A program made the position numbers and the translations under genes. The notes under the pieces were generated by a model, which ran no database searches, was not told the origin of the DNA, and saw only the letters and a program-made list of their open reading frames with translations. A DNA stretch of 64,000 bases from Pseudomonas fluvialis (GTDB lineage: Bacteria > Pseudomonadota > Gammaproteobacteria > Pseudomonadales > Pseudomonadaceae): contig NZ_JACHLL010000001.1 of assembly GCF_014207935.1 (NCBI RefSeq), positions 744,001 through 808,000 of the forward strand. Direction: 5' to 3'. Shown one piece after another: positions 24,709 through 36,463 of this stretch (the stretch's first letter is position 1; each line of letters opens with the position of its first letter).

Positions 24709-25347
24709 GTGAAGATTTCCGGTGGACTAAAAGAAGACGGAATCGTAGTCGGCAATGCCTACGATAAATACGGCTCGAGAAACCCAATCGTGCGTCACCT
24801 CATGCAAGGCTTCGATGATGCCTTGAGCGAGCTCGTAGGCATTGCGAAACCAAAATCGATTCATGAAGTCGGCTGCGGCGAAGGCTACTGGGTCATGCAT
24901 TGGAGCGCACAAGGAATCGATGCGCGCGGCAGCGACTTCTCAAGCCAAGTTATCGATATCGCCCAGACCAATGCCCGCGACAAAGGCATCGAAGCCTCAC
25001 GATTCAAACCGTTGAGTATTTATGACCTCCAGGCACCAACAGACTCCGCCGACCTCATGGTCTGCTGCGAAGTGCTCGAACACCTTGAGGATCCAGAACA
25101 GGGCCTTCTCGCGCTTAAACGCGTTGCACGAGACTATGTCATCCTCAGCGTGCCACGCGAACCGATCTGGTGCGCGCTTAACATGGCTCGCGGCAAGTAT
25201 TGGTTGCAGGGCGGCAACACTCCAGGGCACATCCAGCACTGGACAAAAAACGGATTCACCGCCTTCGTGGCAAAACATTTTGAAGTCCTAGAGATTCGCT
25301 CACCGCTGCCCTGGACCATGCTGCTGTGCCGCCTGCCTAGGCAATAG
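24709..25347 (+). CDS. Class I SAM-dependent methyltransferase (distinct type)
   Basis: 212 residues; GTG start right after the GT2 stop. IHEVGCGEGYWVMHW is motif I and VCCEVLEHLEDPEQGL post-II. It lacks the C-terminal signature of the three paralogues upstream and is nearer to UbiG/Ubie-like MTs that often sit beside GT2/flippase clusters. Probably modifies the sugar or lipid carrier product of the adjacent glycosyltransferase; inferred from context. Confidence 0.8.
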   Translation: MKISGGLKEDGIVVGNAYDKYGSRNPIVRHLMQGFDDALSELVGIAKPKSIHEVGCGEGYWVMHWSAQGIDARGSDFSSQVIDIAQTNARDKGIEASRFKPLSIYDLQAPTDSADLMVCCEVLEHLEDPEQGLLALKRVARDYVILSVPREPIWCALNMARGKYWLQGGNTPGHIQHWTKNGFTAFVAKHFEVLEIRSPLPWTMLLCRLPRQ

Positions 25348-25353
25348 CCCCGT

Positions 25354-26229
25354 ATGCGCACTCGAATCAAACCCTTGCTGCATCTGGCCGGCAATATCCT
25401 GGCCATAATCGGCATCGGCTTCGTCTGTATAAAAATCTGGGGTTATGCGGGAGAGATTGATCTCTCTCGTCTAACGCCAGCTTTATGGACCGTAGTAGCC
25501 GGCCTAGCCATCACATACGGCTGCGCCAACCTATTACTTGCCTTAGGCTGGCAAAAACTCCTCGCTCAATTAGGCCAGCAGGCAAACACTCGTTGGTGCA
25601 TAAAAACCTACGGGCTCAGCCAAATTGCCAAATATGTTCCAGGCAATATTTTTCACTTCGCCGGACGTCAGGCCATGGGCATGAGCCATGGAATAAGCGG
25701 CTGGGTGCTGGCACGCTCAACACTCTGGGAGCTAGCCCTGCTGTGCATCAGCGGCAGTCTATTTGCCGCTCTAGTTATTCCAGCACTCTACCCCCAGATA
25801 CCGACAGTCTGGGCAAGCGTATTATTTCTACTCCTCGTTATAACCAGCGCCGCGTTGATCCAGCGAATCATTGGCACATACGCCGCACAGGCGCAATTGG
25901 CTTACCTGCTTTTTCTGACTATATCAGGCGCCATTTTTCCCATCCTGACCATCTGTATAGCGCCATCTCTAATCGACTATTACCCAATCACCCTGGCTGG
26001 CGGTTTCGTCATAGCATGGCTAGCTGGACTTCTTACGCCCGGCGCTCCGGCAGGCGTGGGGGTGAGGGAGGCTGTACTACTGATCTTATTCGAAAACAAC
26101 TTACCGGCCTCAGATTTACTTCTGTGCGTACTGTTCGGCAGGTTAATCACCGTAGTGGGCGACCTTCTTTATTTTGCCCACGCATCACTTATAAATGAAA
26201 ATGCCAGCATTCAGAAAAGCCACCAATAG
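25354..26229 (+). CDS. Flippase-like membrane protein (LPG synthase TM-domain family)
   Basis: 291 residues with eight or so hydrophobic segments. The PGAPAGVGVREAVLL motif near residue 230 is the signature of the UPF0104/lysylphosphatidylglycerol synthase TM domain family (PF03706-like). These proteins often neighbour GT2 enzymes and are suspected to flip lipid-linked sugars. The 3' end overlaps the next gene by 35 bp. Function is inferred from family and neighbours. Confidence 0.72.
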   Translation: MRTRIKPLLHLAGNILAIIGIGFVCIKIWGYAGEIDLSRLTPALWTVVAGLAITYGCANLLLALGWQKLLAQLGQQANTRWCIKTYGLSQIAKYVPGNIFHFAGRQAMGMSHGISGWVLARSTLWELALLCISGSLFAALVIPALYPQIPTVWASVLFLLLVITSAALIQRIIGTYAAQAQLAYLLFLTISGAIFPILTICIAPSLIDYYPITLAGGFVIAWLAGLLTPGAPAGVGVREAVLLILFENNLPASDLLLCVLFGRLITVVGDLLYFAHASLINENASIQKSHQ

Positions 26230-28441
26230 TCTACTCAAGCTAGCACCAGCAGCACTCATGCTGCTCCTGGTACTATTCGTATTTGGCGCCGTTCCTCACT
26301 ACTCGATACCAACACTTGGCCAATCCATCTGGACAACCGGCTTTGCACAATCCATTGCAAATAATGAATCCCTAGATTTATACGCATATAACTTTGGAAT
26401 CCCGCAACCGGCAGCAATTTCATTCGGTTTAAGCGGCGCAATTACAGCCGCAGCACTCATCAATGTAGGCTTAGAGCCTGGCATTTCTTATACCTATATG
26501 TATGCCCTATGGCTTGGCATAGCCTTCTTTTTCTCTTACAAACTCAGTCGAAATCTCGAAAACGGCCACGGCATATCATTAGCTGCAGCCACGGCCTGGC
26601 TCTGCATGCCAACCACATGGGGGCACACTAGTTACTCAATGCTCGCACTTGGCATTGCTCTGCTACCAATGTATTTTCTTGCCTATCTATCCCTGCAAGA
26701 AAGCTCCGACTCCACAACGCGCAAGAGAATAGCGCAAACCTTACTTTACTTCGTAGCCTGCACAATATCCGTATTCATGGATGGATATACATTCATATTT
26801 TTCAGCGTGATATCAACCGCCGCATTTTCCATTCACTTTCTTACCGGAAGAAAATCATTCTCCAGTAGAATTTTACTAGGCATCACGCATTTAGCTTGCC
26901 TTGCAGGCGCATATTTACTCTACGCCAAATATATCGGCCGAATGCAGCATTCCCCCGAAGAAATTGAGTTCTTCCGTGGCTGGGGTGTTGATTTGAGCTT
27001 CCTAATCATCCCGACAAAAGGCACGCACTGGCTTGCTGACTACCTGAACCTCAGCATTGCAAGAAATCAAGCGAACTGGTACGGCGACGCATCTGTCTGG
27101 ACAACTACATTCATTCTCCCAAGCATCGCAGCATGTGCACTTTGCTTAGCAGTGAATCGCCGCCCCCACAAAGCACTGGCCTTACCAATTATCGTATTCA
27201 TCTTCAGTACCTACATGGCTTTAGGGCCATCCCTGAAAATAAATTCAACAAAACCAGAAGGCATGGAAAAGACCCTTTTGATGCCTGAAGAAAGCGCAGT
27301 CTTACCTACAGGCTCCGCATGGATATCTGAAAATATCCCCGCCTTTAAAAGTATGCGAGCTAGTTACAGATGGACAGCACTTAGTCTGTTTTGCCTATGG
27401 CTTATCATGCTTACCGCCAACAAACAGCCAAGCAAGCACTCACAGCTAATTGTCGGACTTGCACTACTGGCATGCACCGCCTTCAACATTCCAGACCTAG
27501 CAAAGAAATCGAATGAGACCAGATCATATAAGACAATGCTCGAGCGAATTGACACTCAGCTCCTGGAACCCTTGCGCCAAGATACAGCCCCGGGTGAAAC
27601 GCTAGTTTTTCTACCCTGGACTAATGATTTCATGGCCAACTACATATCGGCCCGACTAAAGACCAGAACATTTAATATCGGGGGAGACAAAAACCTCGAT
27701 ATTGCGAAGACCCACTGGCCGGAAATCTTGTTACAGTTCCCACCCCGAACCATTGACCCCAATTTCCACATACGCTCTCAATTATTTCTAGCAAACAACC
27801 TCGCAGAAGTAATAATAATTCCAAAATTTGACCCGCTATGGGGTGCCCACTCCTGGCCATCACCCCCTCCTCCTTGGCGAAACGAAATCGCAGATGTAGT
27901 CACGAAGCTAGCCAAATCTCCTTATCTCGAGATTGTTGATCGTGAAAGCTACATCACCATACGTCTATCAAGAAGCTTCGAAGCAAAAACCGGAGTCTCC
28001 CCAAGTCAAGCGATAATTCAGAGCGCCTGCACAAGTCCGAATTGCCTAAACCTTGACGAATTCTCAACTAGCACGCCCACCCAATGCGGCGTCATTATCG
28101 ACGGGAAGCTCCACACTACTGGAAAGCCCGGCTTCTTAATTTTTGGCCCCTATCAGGCCCTCAACAAAGGGACCTACACCTTACATGTCAAAGGTGAGTT
28201 CAAAGGAGCAAAAAATGCTTGGCTCGACATCAGCGCCAACAAAGGGCAAACTTTAATTTATAAAACACCTGTCAAGAGCATATTGACAAGTAATCAGGCA
28301 CTAGTTACTGACAACATAAGAATTCAGGAAAACCATAGAGATGTTGAAGTTCGTATTTTCACCGACGGCTCAGACATACTTAGCCTGAGTAGCCTTCGCC
28401 TAACCAAGCAGGCATCAAGTTCAATGAATGAAGCTAAATGA
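26195..28441 (+). CDS. Large multi-pass membrane protein, probable GT-C-like sugar transferase
   Basis: 748 residues. About 11-12 hydrophobic segments fill the first ~430 residues, followed by a periplasmic domain of about 300 residues (with [14 protein letters not shown], and a C-terminal beta-rich region containing a CTSPNCLNL pair of cysteines). The layout resembles GT-C enzymes that take sugars from polyprenyl phosphate; I do not recognise the family. The DNA is clearly AT-richer than flanking genes, suggesting separate acquisition. It overlaps the flippase-like gene by 35 bp and is followed by ugd, in one operon. Confidence 0.6.
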   Translation: MKMPAFRKATNSLLKLAPAALMLLLVLFVFGAVPHYSIPTLGQSIWTTGFAQSIANNESLDLYAYNFGIPQPAAISFGLSGAITAAALINVGLEPGISYTYMYALWLGIAFFFSYKLSRNLENGHGISLAAATAWLCMPTTWGHTSYSMLALGIALLPMYFLAYLSLQESSDSTTRKRIAQTLLYFVACTISVFMDGYTFIFFSVISTAAFSIHFLTGRKSFSSRILLGITHLACLAGAYLLYAKYIGRMQHSPEEIEFFRGWGVDLSFLIIPTKGTHWLADYLNLSIARNQANWYGDASVWTTTFILPSIAACALCLAVNRRPHKALALPIIVFIFSTYMALGPSLKINSTKPEGMEKTLLMPEESAVLPTGSAWISENIPAFKSMRASYRWTALSLFCLWLIMLTANKQPSKHSQLIVGLALLACTAFNIPDLAKKSNETRSYKTMLERIDTQLLEPLRQDTAPGETLVFLPWTNDFMANYISARLKTRTFNIGGDKNLDIAKTHWPEILLQFPPRTIDPNFHIRSQLFLANNLAEVIIIPKFDPLWGAHSWPSPPPPWRNEIADVVTKLAKSPYLEIVDRESYITIRLSRSFEAKTGVSPSQAIIQSACTSPNCLNLDEFSTSTPTQCGVIIDGKLHTTGKPGFLIFGPYQALNKGTYTLHVKGEFKGAKNAWLDISANKGQTLIYKTPVKSILTSNQALVTDNIRIQENHRDVEVRIFTDGSDILSLSSLRLTKQASSSMNEAK

Positions 28442-28454
28442 AGGACAGAAGGCA

Positions 28455-29621
28455 ATGAAAATCGCAATCGCAGGCACAGGCTATGTTGGCCTAGCCAACG
28501 GCATACTTCTTGCGCAGCACCATGAAGTGGTTGCATTTGATATTGATACCGGTCGAGTCCACCAACTTAACGACAGAAAATCACCGATTGTCGACGATGG
28601 CATTGAGCAATTCCTTCAGGAAGGCCGTATCAATTTCCGGGCGACCTTAAGCAAGAAAGAAGCTTATGAGAATGCCGATTTTGTAATCATTGCCACGCCC
28701 ACCGATTACGACCCGAAGACCAATTTCTTCGACACAAGCTCGGTCGAGTCAGTCATTGCTGACATTATCCAAATCAATCCCCAAGCGGTAATGATAATAA
28801 AATCGACGGTACCAGTCGGTTTTACCGCCCACATTAGCAAAACACTCAACTGCAACAACATTATTTTCTCACCAGAATTTCTCCGCGAGGGCCGCGCACT
28901 GCATGACAATCTCTATCCGTCACGCATTGTCATCGGCGAACAGTCTCCGAGAGCAGAGCGCTTTGCTGAATTGCTACAAGAAGGCGCCGTAAAGCAGAAT
29001 ATTCCGGTACTTCTGACTGACGCAACCGAAGCCGAAGCCATCAAGCTATTTGCCAATACCTATCTCGCCATGCGTGTTTCATTCTTCAATGAATTGGACA
29101 GCTATGCAGCAACTCATGGGCTCGATTCACGTCAGATAATCAATGGTATCGGTCTAGACCCACGCATCGGCAGTCATTACAACAACCCTTCATTCGGCTA
29201 CGGAGGTTATTGCCTGCCGAAAGACACCAAACAGTTACTAGCCAACTACAAAGACGTACCTCAGAACCTCATCCAGGCAATTGTTCAATCAAACACAACT
29301 CGAAAAGACTTTGTTGCCGATCAGATTCTGAGTCTCAAGCCCCAAACGGTCGGAGTGTATCGCTTAATCATGAAAAGCGGCTCAGACAACTTCAGAGCCT
29401 CCAGCATCCAGGGCATCATGAAGCGAATAAAAGCCAAGGGTGTAGAAGTCATTATTTATGAGCCGAGCCTGCAGGACTCACACTTCTTCAACTCGCGCGT
29501 CATTGCAAATTTTGACGATTTCAAAGAAGCTGCTGATGTGATCATCTGCAACAGAATGTCGCCCCCGCTTGAAGATGTTCAACACAAGGTTTACACACGC
29601 GACCTTTTTGGCGAAGACTAA
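28455..29621 (+). CDS. ugd: UDP-glucose 6-dehydrogenase
   Basis: 388 residues from ATG 28455, the length of E. coli Ugd. [14 protein letters not shown] is the NAD-binding Rossmann motif, STVPVGFT and FSPEFLREG are family blocks, and [11 protein letters not shown] contains the catalytic Cys (residue 253). It oxidises UDP-glucose to UDP-glucuronate. Standard P. aeruginosa CPA loci have no ugd, so this locus may add glucuronic acid or a derivative (for example to a core or side branch), or it may serve another pathway. It is AT-richer than the rmd-wbpZ block. Confidence 0.92.
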   Translation: MKIAIAGTGYVGLANGILLAQHHEVVAFDIDTGRVHQLNDRKSPIVDDGIEQFLQEGRINFRATLSKKEAYENADFVIIATPTDYDPKTNFFDTSSVESVIADIIQINPQAVMIIKSTVPVGFTAHISKTLNCNNIIFSPEFLREGRALHDNLYPSRIVIGEQSPRAERFAELLQEGAVKQNIPVLLTDATEAEAIKLFANTYLAMRVSFFNELDSYAATHGLDSRQIINGIGLDPRIGSHYNNPSFGYGGYCLPKDTKQLLANYKDVPQNLIQAIVQSNTTRKDFVADQILSLKPQTVGVYRLIMKSGSDNFRASSIQGIMKRIKAKGVEVIIYEPSLQDSHFFNSRVIANFDDFKEAADVIICNRMSPPLEDVQHKVYTRDLFGED

Positions 29622-29689
29622 CGCTAGCCCCCAATAGCAGGGCGCTCTCCAGATTGCGCATCAGTCGCCTCGATAAAGCATTAGGACAA

Positions 29690-31566
<1,877 letters not shown>

Positions 31567-31571
31567 TACCC

Positions 31572-33017
31572 ATGACTGTCATTCCCGTCATCATGTCGGG
31601 CGGTGCGGGCACCCGGCTGTGGCCGGTCTCCCGGGAAAGCCACCCAAAGCCGTTCATGCGCCTGCCTGACGGGCAGTCACTACTGAGCAAAACCTACGGT
31701 CGAGCCGCCGCACTGCTGCCACAGGGCGGCACGATCGTGACGGTCACAAACCGCGAGCATTACTTCGCCAGCAAGGATCACTTTGCGGAAGCTCGCCTGC
31801 CTCAACACCAGGCGCGGTTTCTGCTTGAGCCTGAAGGCCGTAACACTGCGCCAGCTATCGCGGTGGCTGCGGCCGCGCTTGCAGCTGAATATGGTGAAGA
31901 TGCGGTCATGGTCGTCATGGCGGCGGATCACCTGATTCAGGATATTGCGGCCTTCAAGAAAGCTACCGATCATGCCGTTGCGCTGGCGCAACGAGGCCTT
32001 CTGGTCACTTACGGCATTCACCCAACAGCGCCCGAAACAGGCTTCGGCTATATCGAGAGCGGAACGTCCCTTGATGACCTTGGTGGCTGCAAAGTCGCTC
32101 GTTTTGTCGAGAAGCCTGATCTTGCAACCGCGCAAGACTACTTGCGCAGCGGTAACTTCCTGTGGAACTCGGGCATGTTCTGTTTCACGGTTGGCAGCAT
32201 CCTGAAGGAGCTGCAAATGCACGCTCCAGAAATTGCTCCCTTGGCCAATGAGTGCATTGCCAGCAGCCCAGCGCAGGAAAGCGCAGGTGTGGTACTACAG
32301 GAGCTCGACGGTGTCAGCTTCGCCAAGTTGCCGGACATCTCCATCGACTATGCCGTCATGGAGCAATCCACCAACGTAGCGGTTGTGCCAGCACAGTTCG
32401 ACTGGAGCGACATTGGTTCATGGAACGCTTTGTCTCAGTTGGTACCTGCCGATGCTGAACACAACCGTATTCACGGCGATGCAATCCTGATCGATACCCG
32501 CAATACCTTCGTACACAGCGAGAGTCGACTGGTTGCCACGGTCGGCGTCGAAGATCTGATCGTCATTGATACGGCTGACGCCGTGCTCGTGGCACACGCG
32601 GACCGCACACAGGAAGTTCGGCAGGTTGCCAAGCAACTCAAGAAACTCAAGCATGAGGCCTACCGCCTGCACCGGACCGTTGCCCGCCCCTGGGGAACCT
32701 ACACCGTTCTCGAGGAAGGCCCGCGATTCAAGATCAAGCGGATTGTGGTAAAGCCTGGTGCCTCGCTCTCACTGCAGATGCATCACCATCGCAGCGAACA
32801 CTGGATCGTGGTGCAAGGCATGGCCAAGGTCATCAATGGAGGGGAAACCCCTCTCCTGATCAATACCAATGAGTCGACCTTTATTCCAGCCGGCCATCGG
32901 CATCGCCTGGAAAATCCAGGAGTACTCGATCTGGTCATGATTGAGGTCCAGAGCGGCGAGTACCTTGGCGAAGACGATATTGTCCGCTTTGACGACAAGT
33001 ACGGCAGGACTCGTTGA
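31572..33017 (+). CDS. wbpW: Mannose-1-phosphate guanylyltransferase / mannose-6-phosphate isomerase
   Basis: 481 residues. The N-terminal nucleotidyltransferase has GGAGTRLWPVSRESHPKPF and FVEKPD; the C-terminal cupin has RPWGTY, QMHHHRSEHWIVVQG and IPAGHRHRLENPG, the phosphomannose isomerase half. The bifunctional enzyme (AlgA/WbpW type) produces GDP-mannose from fructose-6-phosphate with phosphomannomutase. It lies 5 bp after gmd and its stop overlaps the wzm start (TGATG). Confidence 0.94.
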   Translation: MTVIPVIMSGGAGTRLWPVSRESHPKPFMRLPDGQSLLSKTYGRAAALLPQGGTIVTVTNREHYFASKDHFAEARLPQHQARFLLEPEGRNTAPAIAVAAAALAAEYGEDAVMVVMAADHLIQDIAAFKKATDHAVALAQRGLLVTYGIHPTAPETGFGYIESGTSLDDLGGCKVARFVEKPDLATAQDYLRSGNFLWNSGMFCFTVGSILKELQMHAPEIAPLANECIASSPAQESAGVVLQELDGVSFAKLPDISIDYAVMEQSTNVAVVPAQFDWSDIGSWNALSQLVPADAEHNRIHGDAILIDTRNTFVHSESRLVATVGVEDLIVIDTADAVLVAHADRTQEVRQVAKQLKKLKHEAYRLHRTVARPWGTYTVLEEGPRFKIKRIVVKPGASLSLQMHHHRSEHWIVVQGMAKVINGGETPLLINTNESTFIPAGHRHRLENPGVLDLVMIEVQSGEYLGEDDIVRFDDKYGRTR

Positions 33018-33814
33018 TGCTGCCCGATCTGACTAGAGCGGCCTGGCAGTTCCGCGGATTCATCCTGAGTAGCGTCAAACGGGAGTTTCAGAGCCGTTAT
33101 CAGAACTCCCTGCTGGGAGGAGTCTGGACCGTCATCAATCCGCTGGCGATGATCCTTGTCTACACGCTGGTGTTCTCCCAGCTGATGCGCGCTCGATTGC
33201 CTGGTAGCGACAACAGCTTGGCGTATGGCATCTACCTGTGTGCCGGCGTGCTCACATGGGGCTTCTTCTCAGAATTGATCGGGCGCGGTCAGTCCATGTT
33301 TCTTGAGCATGCTCGCCTGCTCAAGAAACTGAGCTTCCCACGTATTTGCCTACCGATCGTGGTGCTGCTGAATGCCTCGATCAACTTCTCGATTATTTTT
33401 GCCCTGTTCATCGGATTCCTGCTGATTACTCAGAACATGCCGGGGCTGGTCATTCTGGCGGTCATCCCGGTACTGCTGCTCCAGGCTCTGCTGGCACTGA
33501 GCCTGGGGACCATCCTGGGTGTACTGAATGTCTTCTTCAGAGATGTGGCCCACCTGACCGGGGTGATTCTGCAATTCTGGTTCTGGTTCACGCCGATTGT
33601 GTATCCGCTGGATATCCTCCCCGAGAATATTCAGGCGATTGCCTTGCTGAATCCGATGACTCAGATCGTTGGTGCCTATCAGGGCATATTTGTGCATGAG
33701 CAGTGGCCTCACTGGCAAAGCCTGACCCCCACACTGCTTGCCACCTTTGTGCTTTGCATTCTGGCAATCGGACTGTTCCGCAAACGCGCGGGTGAAATGG
33801 TGGACGAGCTCTAA
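33017..33814 (+). CDS. wzm: ABC transporter permease for CPA export
   Basis: 265 residues, ATG 33017 overlapping the wbpW stop by one base. Six hydrophobic segments, with FQSRYQNSLLGGVWTVINPL near the N terminus typical of ABC-2 polysaccharide permeases and FWFWFTPIVYPLDILP later. Together with Wzt it moves the undecaprenyl-PP-linked rhamnan to the periplasm. Start and stop are both one-base overlaps, so translation is coupled through the export block. Confidence 0.94.
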   Translation: MLPDLTRAAWQFRGFILSSVKREFQSRYQNSLLGGVWTVINPLAMILVYTLVFSQLMRARLPGSDNSLAYGIYLCAGVLTWGFFSELIGRGQSMFLEHARLLKKLSFPRICLPIVVLLNASINFSIIFALFIGFLLITQNMPGLVILAVIPVLLLQALLALSLGTILGVLNVFFRDVAHLTGVILQFWFWFTPIVYPLDILPENIQAIALLNPMTQIVGAYQGIFVHEQWPHWQSLTPTLLATFVLCILAIGLFRKRAGEMVDEL

Positions 33815-35058
33815 TGGGTGAAATACGTGTCTCCGGGGTAGGCAAAGCTTACAAGCAGTACCCTTCGCGCTGGGCTCGCCTGAGAGAATGGACGGTCCCG
33901 TTCATCAAGCCGCAGCACCAGCTCAAATGGGTGCTGCAGAACATCAGCTTCCACGTACAGCCAGGCGAAGCTGTCGGCATTATTGGCGTCAACGGTGCGG
34001 GCAAGAGCACGCTGCTGAAGATGATTACCGGCACCACACAGCCAACCACGGGGGATATTCAGATATCCGGACGGGTGGCAGCCCTTCTGGAACTGGGGAT
34101 GGGTTTCCATCCGGAGTTCACCGGTCGGCAGAATGTGTTCATGGCCGGACAGTTGCTGGGGCTCCATATCGATGAACTGCATGAGCTCATGCCGGAAATC
34201 GAAGCCTTCGCAGAAATCGGCGACTACATCGATCAGCCGGTCAGGGTCTACTCCAGCGGCATGCAGATGCGTCTGGCCTTCAGTGTCGCCACGGCTCGCC
34301 GTCCCGATGTTCTGATCGTCGACGAAGCCCTTTCCGTGGGCGATGCCTACTTTCAGCACAAGAGTGCTGACCGCATTCGTGAGTTTCGCAAGGCGGGTAC
34401 CACCCTGCTGATCGTTTCCCACAGCCGGGACGCCATCCAGTCGATTTGTGATCGCGCCATCCTGCTCGACCACGGGCGCATGGCCCTGCAAGGCTCGCCC
34501 GAAGAGGTCATGGACTTTTACAGCGCCATGCTGGCAGAGCGCGAGCAAAACACCATTCGCCAGGAGCGCCTGGCCAACGGCAAGGTTCGCACAGTCTCAG
34601 GCACCGGCGAGGCAGAAGTCTCGGATATCTGTCTGATCAACGAGAAAGGGCAGCGCGTCGAACTTCTTGAGGTCGGCGCTACAGCAACTCTAGAAGTCAG
34701 CGTATCGATCAAAGTCGACGTACCCCGGCTGGTGCTGGGCTTCATGATCAAGGATCGTCTGGGCCAAGCAATTTACGGTATCAACACACACCGCCTACAC
34801 CGCTCGCTGGAAAATCTTGCCGCCGGAGACTCCGTGAAGTTCCGCTTCACCTTCCCAGCCAATATCGGCAAAGGTAACTACTCGGTAGCCACCAGCCTGT
34901 CGCGCTTCGACTCTCATATCGATACCAACTATGAGTGGCGCGACTTTGCACTGATTTTCCACGTCATCAACACTCGCAAACCAGACTTTGTCGGCTGTAC
35001 TTCGCTCGACGCACAACTTGAGATCGAGCAGTCCAGCCCCTCCGTCGTAATGGGTTAA
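33814..35058 (+). CDS. wzt: ABC transporter ATPase for CPA export with C-terminal glycan-binding domain
   Basis: 414 residues. The N-terminal ATPase (to ~240) has GVNGAGKSTLLK, YSSGMQMRLAFS and VLIVDEALSVGD. The C-terminal ~150 residues form a beta-sandwich of the Wzt carbohydrate-binding type, as in E. coli O8/O9a, where it binds the methylated (capped) terminus of the finished chain and licenses export. Its presence agrees with the nearby methyltransferases. P. aeruginosa Wzt has a similar extension. Confidence 0.94.
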   Translation: MGEIRVSGVGKAYKQYPSRWARLREWTVPFIKPQHQLKWVLQNISFHVQPGEAVGIIGVNGAGKSTLLKMITGTTQPTTGDIQISGRVAALLELGMGFHPEFTGRQNVFMAGQLLGLHIDELHELMPEIEAFAEIGDYIDQPVRVYSSGMQMRLAFSVATARRPDVLIVDEALSVGDAYFQHKSADRIREFRKAGTTLLIVSHSRDAIQSICDRAILLDHGRMALQGSPEEVMDFYSAMLAEREQNTIRQERLANGKVRTVSGTGEAEVSDICLINEKGQRVELLEVGATATLEVSVSIKVDVPRLVLGFMIKDRLGQAIYGINTHRLHRSLENLAAGDSVKFRFTFPANIGKGNYSVATSLSRFDSHIDTNYEWRDFALIFHVINTRKPDFVGCTSLDAQLEIEQSSPSVVMG

Positions 35059-35065
35059 CTCGGCA

Positions 35066-36463
35066 ATGCGCTTTCTAATCGAATGCACGTACGTTTATGA
35101 ACATCCACAAGACAACTCAGGGATACAACGGGTCGTCCGCAACATCGTCAACAATCTGAAGCAGATCAACGCCAGCGCCGAGTGCATTCCGGTCATTCTC
35201 AAGAATGGCAAGGTCTACCGAGTGACTCAATTGACGCCGCCAAGCAAGGATCGTGGCGTTGCCTCAATGCAGACCTGGCTCTCACAGAACCATGATCGCT
35301 GCGCACGCCTGCGCAACAGGCTTTGGCTCTCTTATGCAAAGCGTGAGCGTCAGTGGCCATTCCACAATGCCCCGCTCCTGCGTTTCTGTCTTCGCCAATG
35401 CTATCGAGCACTGAGCGCATCGCTGGCTATCCCGCAAAAGCTGCTGGCTCTCGTGTCTCTAAACTACGTAGACCAGTCTCGCGCCATCGAACTGGAATGC
35501 CATGCAGGCGATACGCTGGTGCTCCTCGACTCCTCTTGGCACGCTGACTTCTTTTCCGTGGCAGAAGGACTCAAGGCAAAGGGCGTCGGCATCGTTTCAG
35601 TCATTTACGATCTGATTCCTCTGACACATCCGCAATTCTGCGATGAGGGCCTGGTGCGGGTATTCGAGCAATGGTTTGACTGGATAATCCGCACCGCCGA
35701 TGGATTCATCGCTATCTCTGAAACCATCAGCAACCAGGTGCAGACCGAAGCACAATGGCGACTTGGCCGCGAAGTCGCCGCGGCGCGCTGGTTCGACCAC
35801 TTCCACCTCGGGAGCGAACTTGATCAGGCCAATCCTGCGGCGGTGGTACGTCAGGATGTACAGCAGATGTGCAAAAAGCGCTCGGTCTACCTGATGGTTA
35901 GCACGATTGAGCCTCGAAAAAATCACGCCTACCTGCTGAAAGCCTTCGAGGCACTCTGGGCCGAGGGCGACGAGGTTGCCTTGTGCTTTGTTGGCAAGAT
36001 CGGCTGGAAAACCCAGGAGCTGATCGACCGTATCGTCAACCACCCAGAGCTGGGCAAGCGGCTCTTCATGTTCAATGACTTGAGCGACCGCGAGCTGGAG
36101 TACTGCTACAGCAATTCGAAAGCACTGGTCTTCCCTTCATTCGTGGAAGGGTTTGGCCTACCGCTGGTAGAGGCCATGCAACGCGGCCTACCTGCAATGG
36201 CCAGCGACATCCCGGTCTTTCGAGAAATTGGCGGCGAGTCGATGGCCTATTTTGGCCTCTCCGAACCCGAAACCCTGTGCCGCTTGGTCCGAAACTATGA
36301 GAATACGGGGGTATTCCCAGCCGCGAAAAGCCTGAAGGAATGGCGCTGGCTATCCTGGAAAGATTCGGCCGAGCAATTGATGGCGCGGATCACTCACCGC
36401 ATGGCACAGAACTCACAGCCACAGGCGACGCCTGAACAAGATGCCGACTTCGGTCGCGTTTAA
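35066..36463 (+). CDS. wbpX: CPA rhamnosyltransferase
   Basis: 465 residues, GT-B fold of family GT4. The opening RFLIECTYVYEHPQDNSGIQR and the late VSTIEPRKNHAYLLKAF (nucleotide-binding) and PSFVEGFGLPLVEAM (E-x7-E) blocks are those of WbpX/WbpY-type rhamnosyltransferases. In P. aeruginosa WbpX, WbpY and WbpZ build the alpha-1,2/1,3/1,3-linked D-rhamnose trisaccharide repeat; WbpX makes the 1,2 bond. The 3' end overlaps wbpY by 23 bp. Confidence 0.9.
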   Translation: MRFLIECTYVYEHPQDNSGIQRVVRNIVNNLKQINASAECIPVILKNGKVYRVTQLTPPSKDRGVASMQTWLSQNHDRCARLRNRLWLSYAKRERQWPFHNAPLLRFCLRQCYRALSASLAIPQKLLALVSLNYVDQSRAIELECHAGDTLVLLDSSWHADFFSVAEGLKAKGVGIVSVIYDLIPLTHPQFCDEGLVRVFEQWFDWIIRTADGFIAISETISNQVQTEAQWRLGREVAAARWFDHFHLGSELDQANPAAVVRQDVQQMCKKRSVYLMVSTIEPRKNHAYLLKAFEALWAEGDEVALCFVGKIGWKTQELIDRIVNHPELGKRLFMFNDLSDRELEYCYSNSKALVFPSFVEGFGLPLVEAMQRGLPAMASDIPVFREIGGESMAYFGLSEPETLCRLVRNYENTGVFPAAKSLKEWRWLSWKDSAEQLMARITHRMAQNSQPQATPEQDADFGRV

